DNA of 64,000 nucleotides from JANMES01 sp038229715 (GCA_038229715.1 JBBROD010000013.1:1-64000); one strand, 5' to 3'. Positions 54,466 through 63,588 are shown, counted from the first letter of the stretch. Translations and numbers: made by a program. The notes: a model not told the origin generated them from the letters alone.

Positions 54466-56727
54466 ATGAGTTCCGCCAAATGGAAACAAGTACTGGGTGA
54501 CCAGATCCCTGCCCAACTGGGTCAGGAAATCGACATGTTTGAAGCCCAGATCGTGCTGCGCAAACAGGGGAAGATCGACGAAAAAGTTTTTGCTGAAACC
54601 CGCCTTCGCCGCGGCGCGTATGGTCAGCGTTACGACAACGGCCAGCGCTGGGACGGGCACACCACGCAGAAGCTTGCGTTCAATTCGCTCACCAAAGGCC
54701 CGGACACGTTCTACGACGCGCCGGGCATGATGCGGATCAAAATTCCGTTCGGCGGGATGAACCCGCAGCAGATGATCGTGCTGGCGGAACTGGCGGAGGA
54801 ATACTCCGACCGCATCCTGCACATCACCACGCGACAAGACATCCAACTGCACTTCGTGCATATCGACGACGCGCCGGACCTGTTCCGCCGGCTCGCCGCC
54901 GTCGGGATTACGACGCGCGAAGCGTGCGGCAACTCGGTCCGCAACGTCACCGCCTGCCCGCTGGCGGGCGTATGCAACACCGAGGCGTTTGACGTCACGC
55001 CGTACGCGAAGGCGATCGCGTATTACCTGCTCGGTCATCGCGACACGCAGGACTTCGGCCGCAAGTTCAAGATCGCATTTTCCGGCTGCGCGCACGAGGC
55101 GTGCGCGCTGGTGACAATGCACGACCTGGGAGGCATCGCCAAGAACGGCACGGCAGGCGGCAAGACCGTCCGCCTGTTCGACTACTACGTCGGCGGCGGG
55201 TTGGGCGCGGTCCCGCAACAGGCGAAGCTGCTGTACGGCGATCTGCCGGAATACGAGATCGGCCCGGTCGCCCGCGCGGTCGGCCGAGTGTTTGCGCGAT
55301 TGGGTGAGAAGAAGAATCGCAACCGCGCCCGCATTAAGTTCCTGATCCAGAAGCTGGGGATTGAGGAGTTCAAGAAACTCGTCGACGAAGAACGCCGCAC
55401 CATGCCGGTCGATTCGCTGTGGGACGAGCACTTTGCTCAGATCCCGAAATACGAAGAAAAGCCCGCCTGGCAGGGCGTGCAACTCAACGGCCAGAAGCGG
55501 CCGGAAGGGTACAACGAATGGGCGGCGACCAACGTTTACGACCAGCGCCAGCCGGGCTATTCGGTTGTCACCGTCACCTGCCCGCTGGGCGATCTGACGA
55601 GCGATCAGTTCCGTTCCCTCGCGGACCTCGCGGACAAATACGCCGGTGGGAACGTCCGCGTGACGGTGGAGCAGAACCTCGTGCTTCGCTGGGTACCGCA
55701 GAACAAGCTGATCGAGTTGTACAACGAATTGAAGGCGCTGTCGCTCGCCCAGCCCGGCGCGGGCAGCATCGTCGATGTGACGGCCTGCCCGGGGACCGAT
55801 ACTTGCAAGCTCGGCATCGCGTCCTCTCGCGGTTTGGCCGGCGAGCTTCGCGAACAACTCGGCGTGAAGAGCGCTAGCATGGACCAAGCCGTCCGAAATC
55901 TCCGCATCAAAGTCTCCGGCTGTTTCAACAGTTGCGGCCAGCATCACGTGGCGGACATCGGCTTCTACGGCAACAGCCGCAACGTCGGCGGGTTCACCGT
56001 GCCGCACTTCCAAGTGATGCTCGGCGGCAAGTGGAACGAAAACGCCGGCAGCTATGCACTGGCGATGGGTGCCGTGCCGAGCAAGAAAATCCCGTCGCTG
56101 GTCGAGGCACTCACCAGCCGCTTCGTCAAAGAGCGGCAGGGCGAGGAAACTTTCCAAGCGTGGTGTCAGCGGATCGGCAAGAAGGAGTTGAAGTCGCTCA
56201 TCGAGCCGTTCACGCCCGTCCCGCCGCGCGCGGAAGACGCCAGCGTCTACACCGACTGGGGCGATCCGCGCGAGTTCAGCATCGGCGACATCGGCGTCGG
56301 CGAATGCGCCGGCGAGGTGGTATCGCTCGCGCAGTTCGGATTCGCGCAAGCCGAGTCCGAAGCGTTTGAGGCGCAGCTGCTGCTCGACGAAAGCAAGTTC
56401 AAGGAGGCCGACGAGCGTGCCTATAAGTCCATGCTCACCGCCGCCAAGACGCTGGTTCAGGAGCAGTTCCTCGACGTGCCGGACGAGCCGAACACGATCG
56501 TGAATGAGTTCCGCACGCGGTTCGTGGATACCAAGCTGTTCTACGACACCTACATGCACAACCAGTTCAACAACTACCTGTTCCACCGGCACGAGTGGGC
56601 TGACACGCGGTACTCCCGCGACACCGCCCACAAACTGGTCGAAGAAGCCAACCTCTTCATCGACGCGGCCCACAAGTGTTTCGCGAAGTTGCAGGCGATG
56701 AAGGCTACGCTGGTGGCGACGAAATAG
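54466..56727 (+). CDS. Nitrite/sulfite reductase with C-terminal helical extension
   Basis: 753 residues from ATG 54466 (AAGGAT upstream). Two ferredoxin-like half domains and two siroheme-binding regions: TTRQDIQLHFVHIDDAPDLF, NVTACPLAGVC, KIAFSGCAHEACA, then TACPGTDTCKLGIASSRGLA and KVSGCFNSCGQHHVADIGFY, the latter Cys motifs holding the [4Fe-4S]-siroheme centre. Enzymes of this family reduce sulfite or nitrite by six electrons. A C-terminal ~150-residue helical, Glu/Lys-rich extension (~600-753, FEAQLLLDESKFKEADERAY ... HEWADTRYSRDTAHKLVEEA) resembles a HEPN-type four-helix domain and is not part of the canonical enzyme. Sulfite is favoured because of the DUF4202 neighbour. Confidence 0.85.
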   Translation: MSSAKWKQVLGDQIPAQLGQEIDMFEAQIVLRKQGKIDEKVFAETRLRRGAYGQRYDNGQRWDGHTTQKLAFNSLTKGPDTFYDAPGMMRIKIPFGGMNPQQMIVLAELAEEYSDRILHITTRQDIQLHFVHIDDAPDLFRRLAAVGITTREACGNSVRNVTACPLAGVCNTEAFDVTPYAKAIAYYLLGHRDTQDFGRKFKIAFSGCAHEACALVTMHDLGGIAKNGTAGGKTVRLFDYYVGGGLGAVPQQAKLLYGDLPEYEIGPVARAVGRVFARLGEKKNRNRARIKFLIQKLGIEEFKKLVDEERRTMPVDSLWDEHFAQIPKYEEKPAWQGVQLNGQKRPEGYNEWAATNVYDQRQPGYSVVTVTCPLGDLTSDQFRSLADLADKYAGGNVRVTVEQNLVLRWVPQNKLIELYNELKALSLAQPGAGSIVDVTACPGTDTCKLGIASSRGLAGELREQLGVKSASMDQAVRNLRIKVSGCFNSCGQHHVADIGFYGNSRNVGGFTVPHFQVMLGGKWNENAGSYALAMGAVPSKKIPSLVEALTSRFVKERQGEETFQAWCQRIGKKELKSLIEPFTPVPPRAEDASVYTDWGDPREFSIGDIGVGECAGEVVSLAQFGFAQAESEAFEAQLLLDESKFKEADERAYKSMLTAAKTLVQEQFLDVPDEPNTIVNEFRTRFVDTKLFYDTYMHNQFNNYLFHRHEWADTRYSRDTAHKLVEEANLFIDAAHKCFAKLQAMKATLVATK

Positions 56728-56828
56728 TTAATCCACGGAGGCACGGAGACACGGAGAAGGCGAATCGCTTATTTCTTCTCCGCTCTATGATGATGTCTTG
56801 CTGCGATTAAAAATGAATTGAGAGAAAG

Positions 56829-57416
56829 ATGGAAGCGTTCAAGATTTCAATCAAACTGTTCGTTGCGAAAGATGATTTCGGACATGCCGAGTTCGTGCCG
56901 GTGTTTCATCGGTGGATTCAGGAGCATGTGCTGGACGATCACCTGCTGATCGACGTGGCCGACTACGCCCACGTGCCGGCCGGGCCGGGGTCGCTGCTGG
57001 TGACGCAGGAAGCCAACCTCTACATGGACCGCGGCGGCGAGCGTCTCGGGCTGCTGTACTTTCGAAAGACGCCGATCAGTGGATCGTTCGCCGATCGCGT
57101 CAAGCAGGTTTTGGCGGCGACGTTGAAAGTCGCGTCGATCCTTGAACTGGAGCCGGCGCTCGCGGGGCGGCTGAAGTTCCGCACGGACGAGATCTCCATC
57201 CGCCTGAACGACCGCCTGCTGGCCCCCAACACGCCGGAGACATTTACGGCCGTGCTGCCGGACCTGCATAAGGTTGCCGGCGAGCTGTTCGGCGCGGGTA
57301 AGGCGACGATCACCAAGGCCGGACAAAATCGTGAAGTGTTTGAGGTGAAAGTGTCGGCAGCTTCGACTTCGAGCGTTGCGGAGTTGCTGTCGAAAATATC
57401 GCCTCTGTCGGTGTAG
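56829..57416 (+). CDS. Unknown partner of the sulfite/nitrite reductase
   Basis: 195 residues, ATG 56829, about 100 bp after the reductase on the same strand. Alpha/beta protein without signal peptide: ISIKLFVAKDDFGHAEFVPV, FHRWIQEHVLDDHLLIDVAD, VPAGPGSLLVTQEANLYMDR, RLGLLYFRKTPISGSFADRV. No family recognised; two roughly similar halves are possible. No cysteines are present, so it is not an Fe-S electron carrier. Adjacent placement suggests assembly, regulation or electron delivery for the reductase. Confidence 0.6.
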   Translation: MEAFKISIKLFVAKDDFGHAEFVPVFHRWIQEHVLDDHLLIDVADYAHVPAGPGSLLVTQEANLYMDRGGERLGLLYFRKTPISGSFADRVKQVLAATLKVASILELEPALAGRLKFRTDEISIRLNDRLLAPNTPETFTAVLPDLHKVAGELFGAGKATITKAGQNREVFEVKVSAASTSSVAELLSKISPLSV

Positions 57417-57809
57417 CGATCGAGTTGAAATTCAAAGCAACAAAAGCCCTCGATCGAATCGGGGGTTTTTTGGTAGTGGGTCAGTTTAAAACCTCGACCG
57501 TACCACGGGCCTCCGGCTGCTGTGTCCATCCCCCCAAAACACGTCATGCTGAGGTACTCCGAAGCATCTCGGACGCCGAATACCGCTCGAGATTCGAGAT
57601 CCTTCGGCGTACCTCAGGATGACGACACTTGTGTGTTCGCGGGGTTTGGACACAGCAGCCTCTGGCCCGTGCGGTTGGCGCGCGAGCGTGAGAAAATGGG
57701 CGTTCTTGAATGTTCCTCATCGTCCGTACGGGCCGGAGGCCCGTGGTACGGTTGAAGTTTCAAACAAATGCGTTTCCCAACATTTCAGCCTGACGCAATG
57801 CCGGCTTTT
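57417..57809. repeat. Nested palindromic repeat region with copy C of hairpin element
   Basis: 57447-57471: terminator of the preceding gene (8-bp stem ending GGGGG then TTTTTT). 57487-57516 and 57731-57760 are inverted copies (ACCGTACCACGGGCCTCCGG and its reverse complement, with minor changes). Inside lies hairpin copy C, 57543-57623 (left arm GTCATGCTGAGGTACTCCGA, right arm ending TACCTCAGGATGAC), plus GCTGCTGTGTCCA/TGGACACAGCAGC arms at ~57518 and ~57645. No gene is seen in the 393 bases. Confidence 0.75.
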
Positions 57810-58406
57810 TCATGCGCCTGACAGCGCCTTCTGAACCAGCCGTGCGGCCTCGGGTTTCATCGGAACTTGCAACGCCGCCTGGTGTCCGACGTCCGACATT
57901 TTTCCCCATGTCTTGCGCAGAATGGCGATGACCTTTTCCTCCTCGTGGCGCGGGGCGAACTCCGCGAAGTAGTTTTCAAGGAAGCAGAGACAGATCGTGT
58001 CCTCCAACGCCTGCGCGTCGGGATCAGATTTAATCCGCTCTTTTTTCAACAGCGAGCGAACTCGGGCGACCGTTAGTTCGTCGTAGCCTGCGTCGCCAAG
58101 GATGCCCGCGGCAACGTCGGCGTGGAAGCTGTAGAGCGTGGTTCGCCATTTGAGGTAGCCGATGCGGTCCATCGGATAGCGGGAGCGGGGGATTTCCCAT
58201 CGCCGGATGTGCTGTGCCCGCGTGGCAAGTTTCAGTGCTTCGGATGCAGCGGGGTACAGCCGATCCAGCCAGCCTGTCATCCGCCGGCCGTACAGCAGCT
58301 CGGCGGGAACGGGTTTTCCGCCCTCGCTGACAAGATTCGGATCAGAGGCGTTGGCGAGGTCGATTTGCTCGATCGCGGCTTGGAATCGGTCTTGGCCGGT
58401 GGACAT
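57810..58406 (-). CDS. DUF4202 family protein
   Basis: 198 residues with the family pattern FQAAIEQIDLANASDPNLV, TRAQHIRRWEIPRSRYPMDR, IGYLKWRTTLYSFHADVAAG and EDTICLCFLENYFAEFA. His in AQHIRRW and HADVAA recall HD-like metal sites but this is not proven. DUF4202 genes often sit with sulfite or nitrite reductase genes, and here the gene is convergent with the reductase pair. Function unknown. Confidence 0.8.
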   Translation of the reverse strand: MSTGQDRFQAAIEQIDLANASDPNLVSEGGKPVPAELLYGRRMTGWLDRLYPAASEALKLATRAQHIRRWEIPRSRYPMDRIGYLKWRTTLYSFHADVAAGILGDAGYDELTVARVRSLLKKERIKSDPDAQALEDTICLCFLENYFAEFAPRHEEEKVIAILRKTWGKMSDVGHQAALQVPMKPEAARLVQKALSGA

Positions 58407-58617
58407 ATTCTCGCATCATTTCGATAACCCCGCGTTCATGCAACTGCAGAGAGGCTGATCTTGGGAATCTGGGAGAGATAAACGGGGATTCCATGGCGAT
58501 TTTCTGTCCCCAGGACGCTATGATATGAATGATAATCAGGCGGTTGTGCAACTTTCCAGCCGGCGTGGTGTCTAATCCGCTAACGGCTTGAACGATACCA
58601 AGTAAGCGAGGTTTGAT

Positions 58618-60516
58618 ATGAAATCGAAAACCCGAGCAATTCTCATCGCTGCAGTGTTGGCCGGCCCGGTGGCGGTGTTCACGTCGTCGCAGAGCGCATG
58701 GGCGCAGTACCGCGTCAACAACGGCGGCGCGCTGGATGCCAACAACCGCATCGGTAGCGGCGGCGTCAACGAGGCCCGTCCGAGTAACACGATCAACGGG
58801 AACGACATCGTCACCGGCAACGTGACGGCAGGCCGGGAGTTCCGCGGAAATGTTGGCTACACGGCGGCCGGTGCGTTCCACGGGAATATCGGGGTGAACA
58901 CATCGGATCGATTCATCGCCCGCTCGTCGAGTGCGTATGATCCGAACGCTTCCGCAGTGCGCCCGTTCTACGGTCAATCATTCGGCGCTCCTCCGCCGCA
59001 GGGATATGTGTCCACGCCGGGTTCGGTCAATGCGTCCGGACAGTACATCGCCTCTCAGCCGCTGGACCGTTCGCCGGGTGATTTGCGTCTCGGTCAAGTG
59101 ACTGATTTTAACTCCAGCACCAATCTTCCTCGCCCCGGCGAGTTCTCTCTCCCCGGCCAGGTGGATTCAGGCAATTCGCAGTCGCTGATCACGGCCAGCC
59201 CGCTGTACGGCGTGCGAGCCGACCAAGGCGATGTTGCGTCCGATCCGAGCAATGCCACGCCCGGTTTTGCGACGTTCAATCGCAACAAAATCGGCGGTGG
59301 GAAGAAACTTGATGACCGGACCATTCAACACATGCGTGACGAACTTCGCAAGAACGTCGTCAGCGATGACCCGAACGACGCTGCCGCCAATCCGCCGGTG
59401 GATCCAAACGACCTCAATGCAAAATCCGTAATCCAGTCACCCTACGAATCCCCGGAGACGACGAGTCTCAACGGTAAGTCGCTGGGTTCACCATTGACTG
59501 GTGGCCAGCCGTTGGCGGGGAGCATCGATACTAAACAGAGCCAGAAAAACGCGCTGGTTCCAGCGCCGCAGCAAAGTACGCAGTACGCGGAATTATCGAA
59601 GCGATTTAAAGGGCTGCAAAACAGTTCGCCGACGGACCAGCAGGTGCAGTCGCAGTTCAATCGCGATTTGAATGCGCGAAAAGTCGCGCAGGCCAAGGCC
59701 GGTGCGAATCAGCCGGGTGTAAGACCCGGAACGTCAGGTGCGCGGCCCAGCGGGGGCACGGGCGCGATGATTCCAGCGGCGGGCGGTTCTCATAGCCCGG
59801 TCGCGCCGGATACTACCGCCACGCAGAAACCGATCGTGGACGAGCCGGCCAAAACCCCCGAAATCGTAAATGTCGATACGCAGATTGCGCCGCTCCCCAA
59901 GGTGGATAACACCGCCAAGCCCGACGCGGAAAAGGGCCCGGCGCTCAACACCGGCACTGCCATGATCAAGCCCGGCCAACCGCTGACGGTGCGGAGCCTG
60001 ACGGAAGGCATGAAGCCCGGCGGACTGAAAGACACGCTTGCGACGGCGGAAGATCAGATGCGCAAGGGCAAGTACACGTCGGCGTTGGATCAGTACGACT
60101 TGGCCGAGCGAGTCGCTCCGAACAACCCGCTGCTCACGCTCGGCCGGGCGAACGCGGAACTGGGCGCTTCCTACTACGCCCGTGCCGACTCGAGCATCCG
60201 CCGCGCCTATACGGCTGATCCGGCGTTGCTGCTCGGCCAATTCGATTTGGGGAATTTCCTGGGCCGAGACCGGCTGGACTTTCTCGAGAAGGACCTGAAG
60301 GACATCACGACGACCGAACCCAAGTCGGTCCGGGCACCGTTCCTGCTGGCCTATCTGAAATACAACGCGGGTGATTTGAAGATGGCGTCGAACTATCTGG
60401 CGATCAGCGAGAAGCGGGCGGGCAAGGAAGATCCGCTCTACAAGCAGATTCGCGTTTACTGGGCGCTACCCACTGCCGACCCGATTCCGGACAGCACGCC
60501 GGAGATGAATAAGTAG
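58618..60516 (+). CDS. Secreted protein with C-terminal TPR domain
   Basis: 632 residues. Signal peptide (ILIAAVLAGPVAVFTSSQSAWA), then about 450 residues of Pro/Gly/Asn/Ser-rich, probably disordered sequence (NNGGALDANNRIGSGGVNEA; SGARPSGGTGAMIPAAGG), then TPR-type helices from about 470 (MRKGKYTSALDQYDLAERVA, ASYYARADSSIRRAYTADPA, AYLKYNAGDLKMASNYLAIS). A periplasmic or surface scaffold is likely; no catalytic motif seen. Confidence 0.72.
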   Translation: MKSKTRAILIAAVLAGPVAVFTSSQSAWAQYRVNNGGALDANNRIGSGGVNEARPSNTINGNDIVTGNVTAGREFRGNVGYTAAGAFHGNIGVNTSDRFIARSSSAYDPNASAVRPFYGQSFGAPPPQGYVSTPGSVNASGQYIASQPLDRSPGDLRLGQVTDFNSSTNLPRPGEFSLPGQVDSGNSQSLITASPLYGVRADQGDVASDPSNATPGFATFNRNKIGGGKKLDDRTIQHMRDELRKNVVSDDPNDAAANPPVDPNDLNAKSVIQSPYESPETTSLNGKSLGSPLTGGQPLAGSIDTKQSQKNALVPAPQQSTQYAELSKRFKGLQNSSPTDQQVQSQFNRDLNARKVAQAKAGANQPGVRPGTSGARPSGGTGAMIPAAGGSHSPVAPDTTATQKPIVDEPAKTPEIVNVDTQIAPLPKVDNTAKPDAEKGPALNTGTAMIKPGQPLTVRSLTEGMKPGGLKDTLATAEDQMRKGKYTSALDQYDLAERVAPNNPLLTLGRANAELGASYYARADSSIRRAYTADPALLLGQFDLGNFLGRDRLDFLEKDLKDITTTEPKSVRAPFLLAYLKYNAGDLKMASNYLAISEKRAGKEDPLYKQIRVYWALPTADPIPDSTPEMNK

Positions 60517-60929
60517 CCTTAAAGCTTCTAAAATAACTCAAAATGTAACCGCGAAGGCGCGAAGAAAGAACGCGAAGAAACTCGGGTGATTCTGGTATGG
60601 TTCGTGTCTTCGCGGTAAATTTAGACGCTCTTATTTGGAATTTTGGTCCGAATCGACTGAACTAAACGGACTCCGTTCAATTCTCGTCCAAGCAGCATCG
60701 TCATTCGGAGGAACTCCGAGGAATCTCGGCCTGCGAAAACCGATCGTTTCCTGAGATTCCTCGGAGTACCTCGGAATGACGATCGGCGTCGGGTGGCGCG
60801 AGAATTAAATCGATTCTGTATTGCAAAAAACTCGCACCTTTTGGTGTGCGAGTTTTTCTTTTTGTCTCGTCTGGTTTCTGCGGAGGCGGTGGGAGCCGAA
60901 CTTGGTGCGAGCCGACCCTTCCGCGTCAC
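60517..60929. repeat. Repeat-rich spacer: direct-repeat copy 1, hairpin copy D, terminator
   Basis: 60523-60622 is copy 1 of a ~100-bp direct repeat (starts AGCTTCTAAAATAACTCAAA; copy 2 at 61498). 60698-60783 is hairpin element copy D (subfamily 2; right arm CTCGGAGTACCTCGGAATGA). 60826-60860 holds a bidirectional terminator. No gene is supported in these 413 bases. Confidence 0.8.
60826..60860. terminator. Bidirectional terminator between convergent genes
   Basis: CTCGCAC (60831-60837) and GTGCGAG (60846-60852), flanked by AAAAAA on the left and TTTTTCTTTTTG on the right, so U-runs follow in both directions. It lies between the convergent TPR protein and nuoC genes. Confidence 0.85.
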
Positions 60930-61445
60930 TCAGCCCGGGTAATCGGGCTTCTGCTGCCAATCGAGTTCCACGCTGCCTGGGATGCCGTGATACTCGCGCG
61001 GGAAGGTGTAGTCTTTGCGGAGAGGGAAGCCTTCCCAGTCGTCGGCACACAGAATGCGGCGGAGGTCGGGATGGCCCGGAAAGTCAATGCCAAGCAAGTC
61101 ATACGCCTCGCGTTCATGCCAATCGCCGGCGGGCCAGAGGTCGGCCGTGCTGGGGATCGACGGCGCGCTCCGGGGCGTGTAAACCTTGACCGCGAATACG
61201 TGCTTCAGATCGTAGCTGTACAGGTCGTACACACAGGCCATCTTGTCGTCGGCGACGTAGTCCACGCCGGTATGATTGGCCAGCCAGTCGAGTTGGAGGG
61301 TCGGCTCGCTGATCAGAAACTCGGCCAGTTCGCGCCAGTGCTCAGCGTTCACATGCACGCGCGGGTGCTTGTCGTCCGGCAGGGAGGCAATGATCTTGTC
61401 CCCGAACTTGGACTTGATGGTGTAGGCGATGTCAGCAGTCGTCAT
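60930..61445 (-). CDS. nuoC: NADH-quinone oxidoreductase subunit C, solitary gene
   Basis: 171 residues from ATG 61445 (MTTADIAYTI); seven more in-frame codons upstream lack a ribosome site. The 30-kDa subunit pattern is complete: TLQLDWLANHTGVDYVADDK, DLYSYDLKHVFAVKVYTPR, DWHEREAYDLLGIDFPGHPD and DDWEGFPLRKDYTFPREY. NuoC is in the peripheral arm of complex I. Neither nuoB nor nuoD is adjacent, which is odd for a subunit normally encoded within an operon; it is bracketed by two copies of the ~100-bp direct repeat. Confidence 0.93.
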   Translation of the reverse strand: MTTADIAYTIKSKFGDKIIASLPDDKHPRVHVNAEHWRELAEFLISEPTLQLDWLANHTGVDYVADDKMACVYDLYSYDLKHVFAVKVYTPRSAPSIPSTADLWPAGDWHEREAYDLLGIDFPGHPDLRRILCADDWEGFPLRKDYTFPREYHGIPGSVELDWQQKPDYPG

Positions 61446-61497
61446 GGCCAGAAAGTATACGGCCAACCCTGTTTGATTCCAACGGGCAGGAATTCTG

Positions 61498-61607
61498 AGC
61501 TTCTAAAATGACTCAAAACACAACCGCGAAGGCGCGAAGAAGCAATGCGAAGAAACTCGGATGATCCTGATTTTTGGTATGGTTCGCGTCTTCGCGGTAC
61601 ATTTTTA
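61498..61607. repeat. Direct-repeat copy 2 (pair with 60523-60622)
   Basis: Starts AGCTTCTAAAATGACTCAAA and continues CAACCGCGAAGGCGCGAAGA, ending TCGCGTCTTCGCGGTACATT. Copy 1 is about 85% identical by eye and has the same orientation. Each copy also contains an inner inverted pair CCGCGAAGGCGC/CTTCGCGG. Confidence 0.75.
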
Positions 61608-61724
61608 AGCTCAAAGTCTAAATGTGCCACGGAGGACAAAAAAGAAAACCGAGAGCGGAAAAGCGCAAAGGTCGCCAAGAGGCGCCAAGATAAAAAGTGG
61701 TCGGGCCTTTACGATTTTGGCGAT

Positions 61725-62822
61725 TCTGGGGATGGGCACGCAAACGGGATGCAGTCAAGCGGGGATGAGATGGGCAAGTAAAAGGGGCGCACCGCAGCAG
61801 GCTTGATCGTCGATCGGTTGCATTGGACAGCCGGTCGGGGACAAGCCGGGGATGCTTACGGTGTACGACTATCTCAACATTCGAGCGGCGCACGTCCGGG
61901 GTGAATCGATTCGTGCGTTGGCACGGCGGCTGAGGCATTCGCAGAAGACGATTCGCAAGGTGATCGCTTCGGCGGACGGTCGGCCCACTCCCTATGCCCG
62001 GTCGGAGCCGGCGGCGCTGATCATGCTGGGGCCGTTCGTTCCAGTCATCGATCAGATCCTCAAGGACGACGAGTCGGCTCCGCCCAAGCAGCGGCACACG
62101 GCGGCGCAGGTGTATCGCCGGCTGGTGCAGGAACACCAGTACCCTGGCAGCTACAGTCCGGTGCGGCGGTACATTCAGAAGACGCGGCAATCAGACCGCG
62201 AGACGTTCATCCCCCTGGACCACCCGCCGGGCTGCCGGGTCGAGTGCGACTTCGGGCAGCGGAACCGGCAAGACGCACCTGTCGATCGCGCTGGGCCAGG
62301 CGGCGTGTCGGCAGAACAAACGGGTTCGGTTCTTCACCGTCGCCACGCTGGTCAACACGATGGAGGAGGCCCAGAAGCAGTACCGCCTCGACCGGTTCCT
62401 GGCCCAGTTGGAGAAGGCCGATCTCCTGATCATCGACGAACTGGGCTATCTCAGCTTCAGCCGCGGTGGCGCGGAGTTGTTGTTCCAAGTCTTCGCCGAC
62501 CGGTACGAACGCGGGAGCATCCTCATTACCAGCAACCTGCCGTTTAGCGACTGGGGCCAGATCTTCCAGGGCGAACGGATGACGGCGGCGCTGCTCGACC
62601 GCTTCACCCACCGCTGCCACATCTTCGAGATGAACGGCGAAAGATGCCGGTTCCGCGAATCGAGCAAACAGGCCACGGCGGCAGCGAAGGAGAAGAAAAC
62701 CAAATCGGCCTGACGAGAACGGACCAAGTTCTTGCCGCCCAGCAGATGGCGGCTATTTTATCGTCACAGGTGCGCCCCGGTTCCCCGCCTGACTGCATCC
62801 CGTTTGCATGCCCATCCCCAGA
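61725..62822 (+). mobile_element. IS21-family element with internal deletion
   Basis: Long terminal inverted repeats bound the element: TCTGGGGATGGGCACGCAAA at 61725 is reverse-complemented by TTTGCATGCCCATCCCCAGA ending at 62822, and the match continues inward through GGGATGCAGTC and GGGGCGCACC (61725-61793 versus 62769-62822, the left end being ~15 bp longer). The interior codes the fused remains of istA and istB. Total size about 1.1 kb, less than half of a full IS21 (~2.3 kb). No target duplication could be confirmed. Confidence 0.7.
61852..62713 (+). pseudogene. Fused istA-istB remnant (IS21 transposase / helper ATPase)
   Basis: 61852-62254 encodes the N-terminus of IstA (LNIRAAHVRGESIRALARRL, HSQKTIRKVI, HTAAQVYRRLVQEHQYPGSY) up to the first catalytic Asp in VECDFG. 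The sequence then jumps, in another frame, to the Walker A of IstB at about 62255 (GSGTGKTHLSIALGQAA), continuing LLIIDELGYLSFSRGGAELL and SNLPFSDWGQIF to a stop at 62713. The 3' two-thirds of istA and the 5' end of istB are deleted, with a +1 shift at the joint, so neither protein is functional. Confidence 0.85.
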
Positions 62823-62883
62823 TTCGATTCTGACTTGCAGTCTTCTGCGGCACATTCCGTGTATTTGCTGAAATCAGTGCAAT

Positions 62884-62920
62884 AAAAAAGCCGCGGACCC
62901 ACCCTGTAAGTCCGCGGCTC
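62884..62920 (-). terminator. lexA terminator
   Basis: AGCCGCGGAC (62890-62899) and GTCCGCGGCT (62911-62920) form a 10-bp stem; on the minus strand it is followed by TTTTTTATTG. About 57 bases past the lexA stop. Confidence 0.88.
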
Positions 62921-62976
62921 ACCAAGTCGCCAAAATGCACTCCGCGTCGGCCAATGCGCGCGACGGTGGGGTGCGT

Positions 62977-63588
62977 TTAGTTGTAGCTGCGCAGCACGCC
63001 GATCACGACGCCTTGCACTTTGCACTGGTCGGCGTTGACGATTCGGGGTTCCATCGAGTGATTGGCCGGCTGAAGGCGGATTTTGCTGCCTTCCTTGTAG
63101 AAACGTTTGAGTGTGGCTTCGCCGGAGTCGAGCAACGCAACCACCTGCTCGCCGTTGCGGGCGTTCTCGCGGCGTTCGATGACAACGTAGTCTCCGTCGC
63201 AGAGATGGTCTTCGATCATGCTCTCGCCACGCACCCGCAAGACGTAAACGCCCTGACGCGAGGAGAAGAGTTTCTCCAGATCGAGCTCTTCACGATTTTC
63301 CACCGCCTCGATCGGCGAGCCCGCAGCGATGTTGCCCAGCAGCGGCAGCTTGGTCGAGCGGTTCTCGTCAGGCAGCAGTTCATCAGACACGATCTCCAGC
63401 GAACGGGCCTTGTGCTTGTCGCGGCGGATCACCCGCTTCTTTTCCAAAGCACCGATGTGCTCGAAAATCGTCACCTTGCTCGTACCGAGCTGGTCGGCTA
63501 GTTCCTGCATCGTCGGGGCGTAGCCATTGATGTGACGGTAATTGCGGATGGCGACAACGACATCCAACTGGCGGGGCGTGAGATTCAT
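62977..63588 (-). CDS. lexA: SOS repressor LexA
   Basis: 203 residues. N-terminal winged helix (TPRQLDVVVAIRNYRHINGY, PTMQELADQLGTSKVTIFEH), auto-cleavage site A89-G90 in GNIAAGSPIEA, catalytic S123 (RGESMIEDH) and K161 (GEATLKRFY). RecA-stimulated self-cleavage derepresses DNA repair genes. The recognition helix (TSKVTIFEH) differs from E. coli LexA, so a different operator is expected. The truncated Y-family polymerase at 460-1026 is the type of gene it would control. Confidence 0.95.
   Translation of the reverse strand: MNLTPRQLDVVVAIRNYRHINGYAPTMQELADQLGTSKVTIFEHIGALEKKRVIRRDKHKARSLEIVSDELLPDENRSTKLPLLGNIAAGSPIEAVENREELDLEKLFSSRQGVYVLRVRGESMIEDHLCDGDYVVIERRENARNGEQVVALLDSGEATLKRFYKEGSKIRLQPANHSMEPRIVNADQCKVQGVVIGVLRSYN

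Noticed and set aside
54451..56673. 740-codon open frame opposite the siroheme reductase
   Set aside because: Antisense shadow with the same compositional signature; no ribosome site and no recognisable domain.
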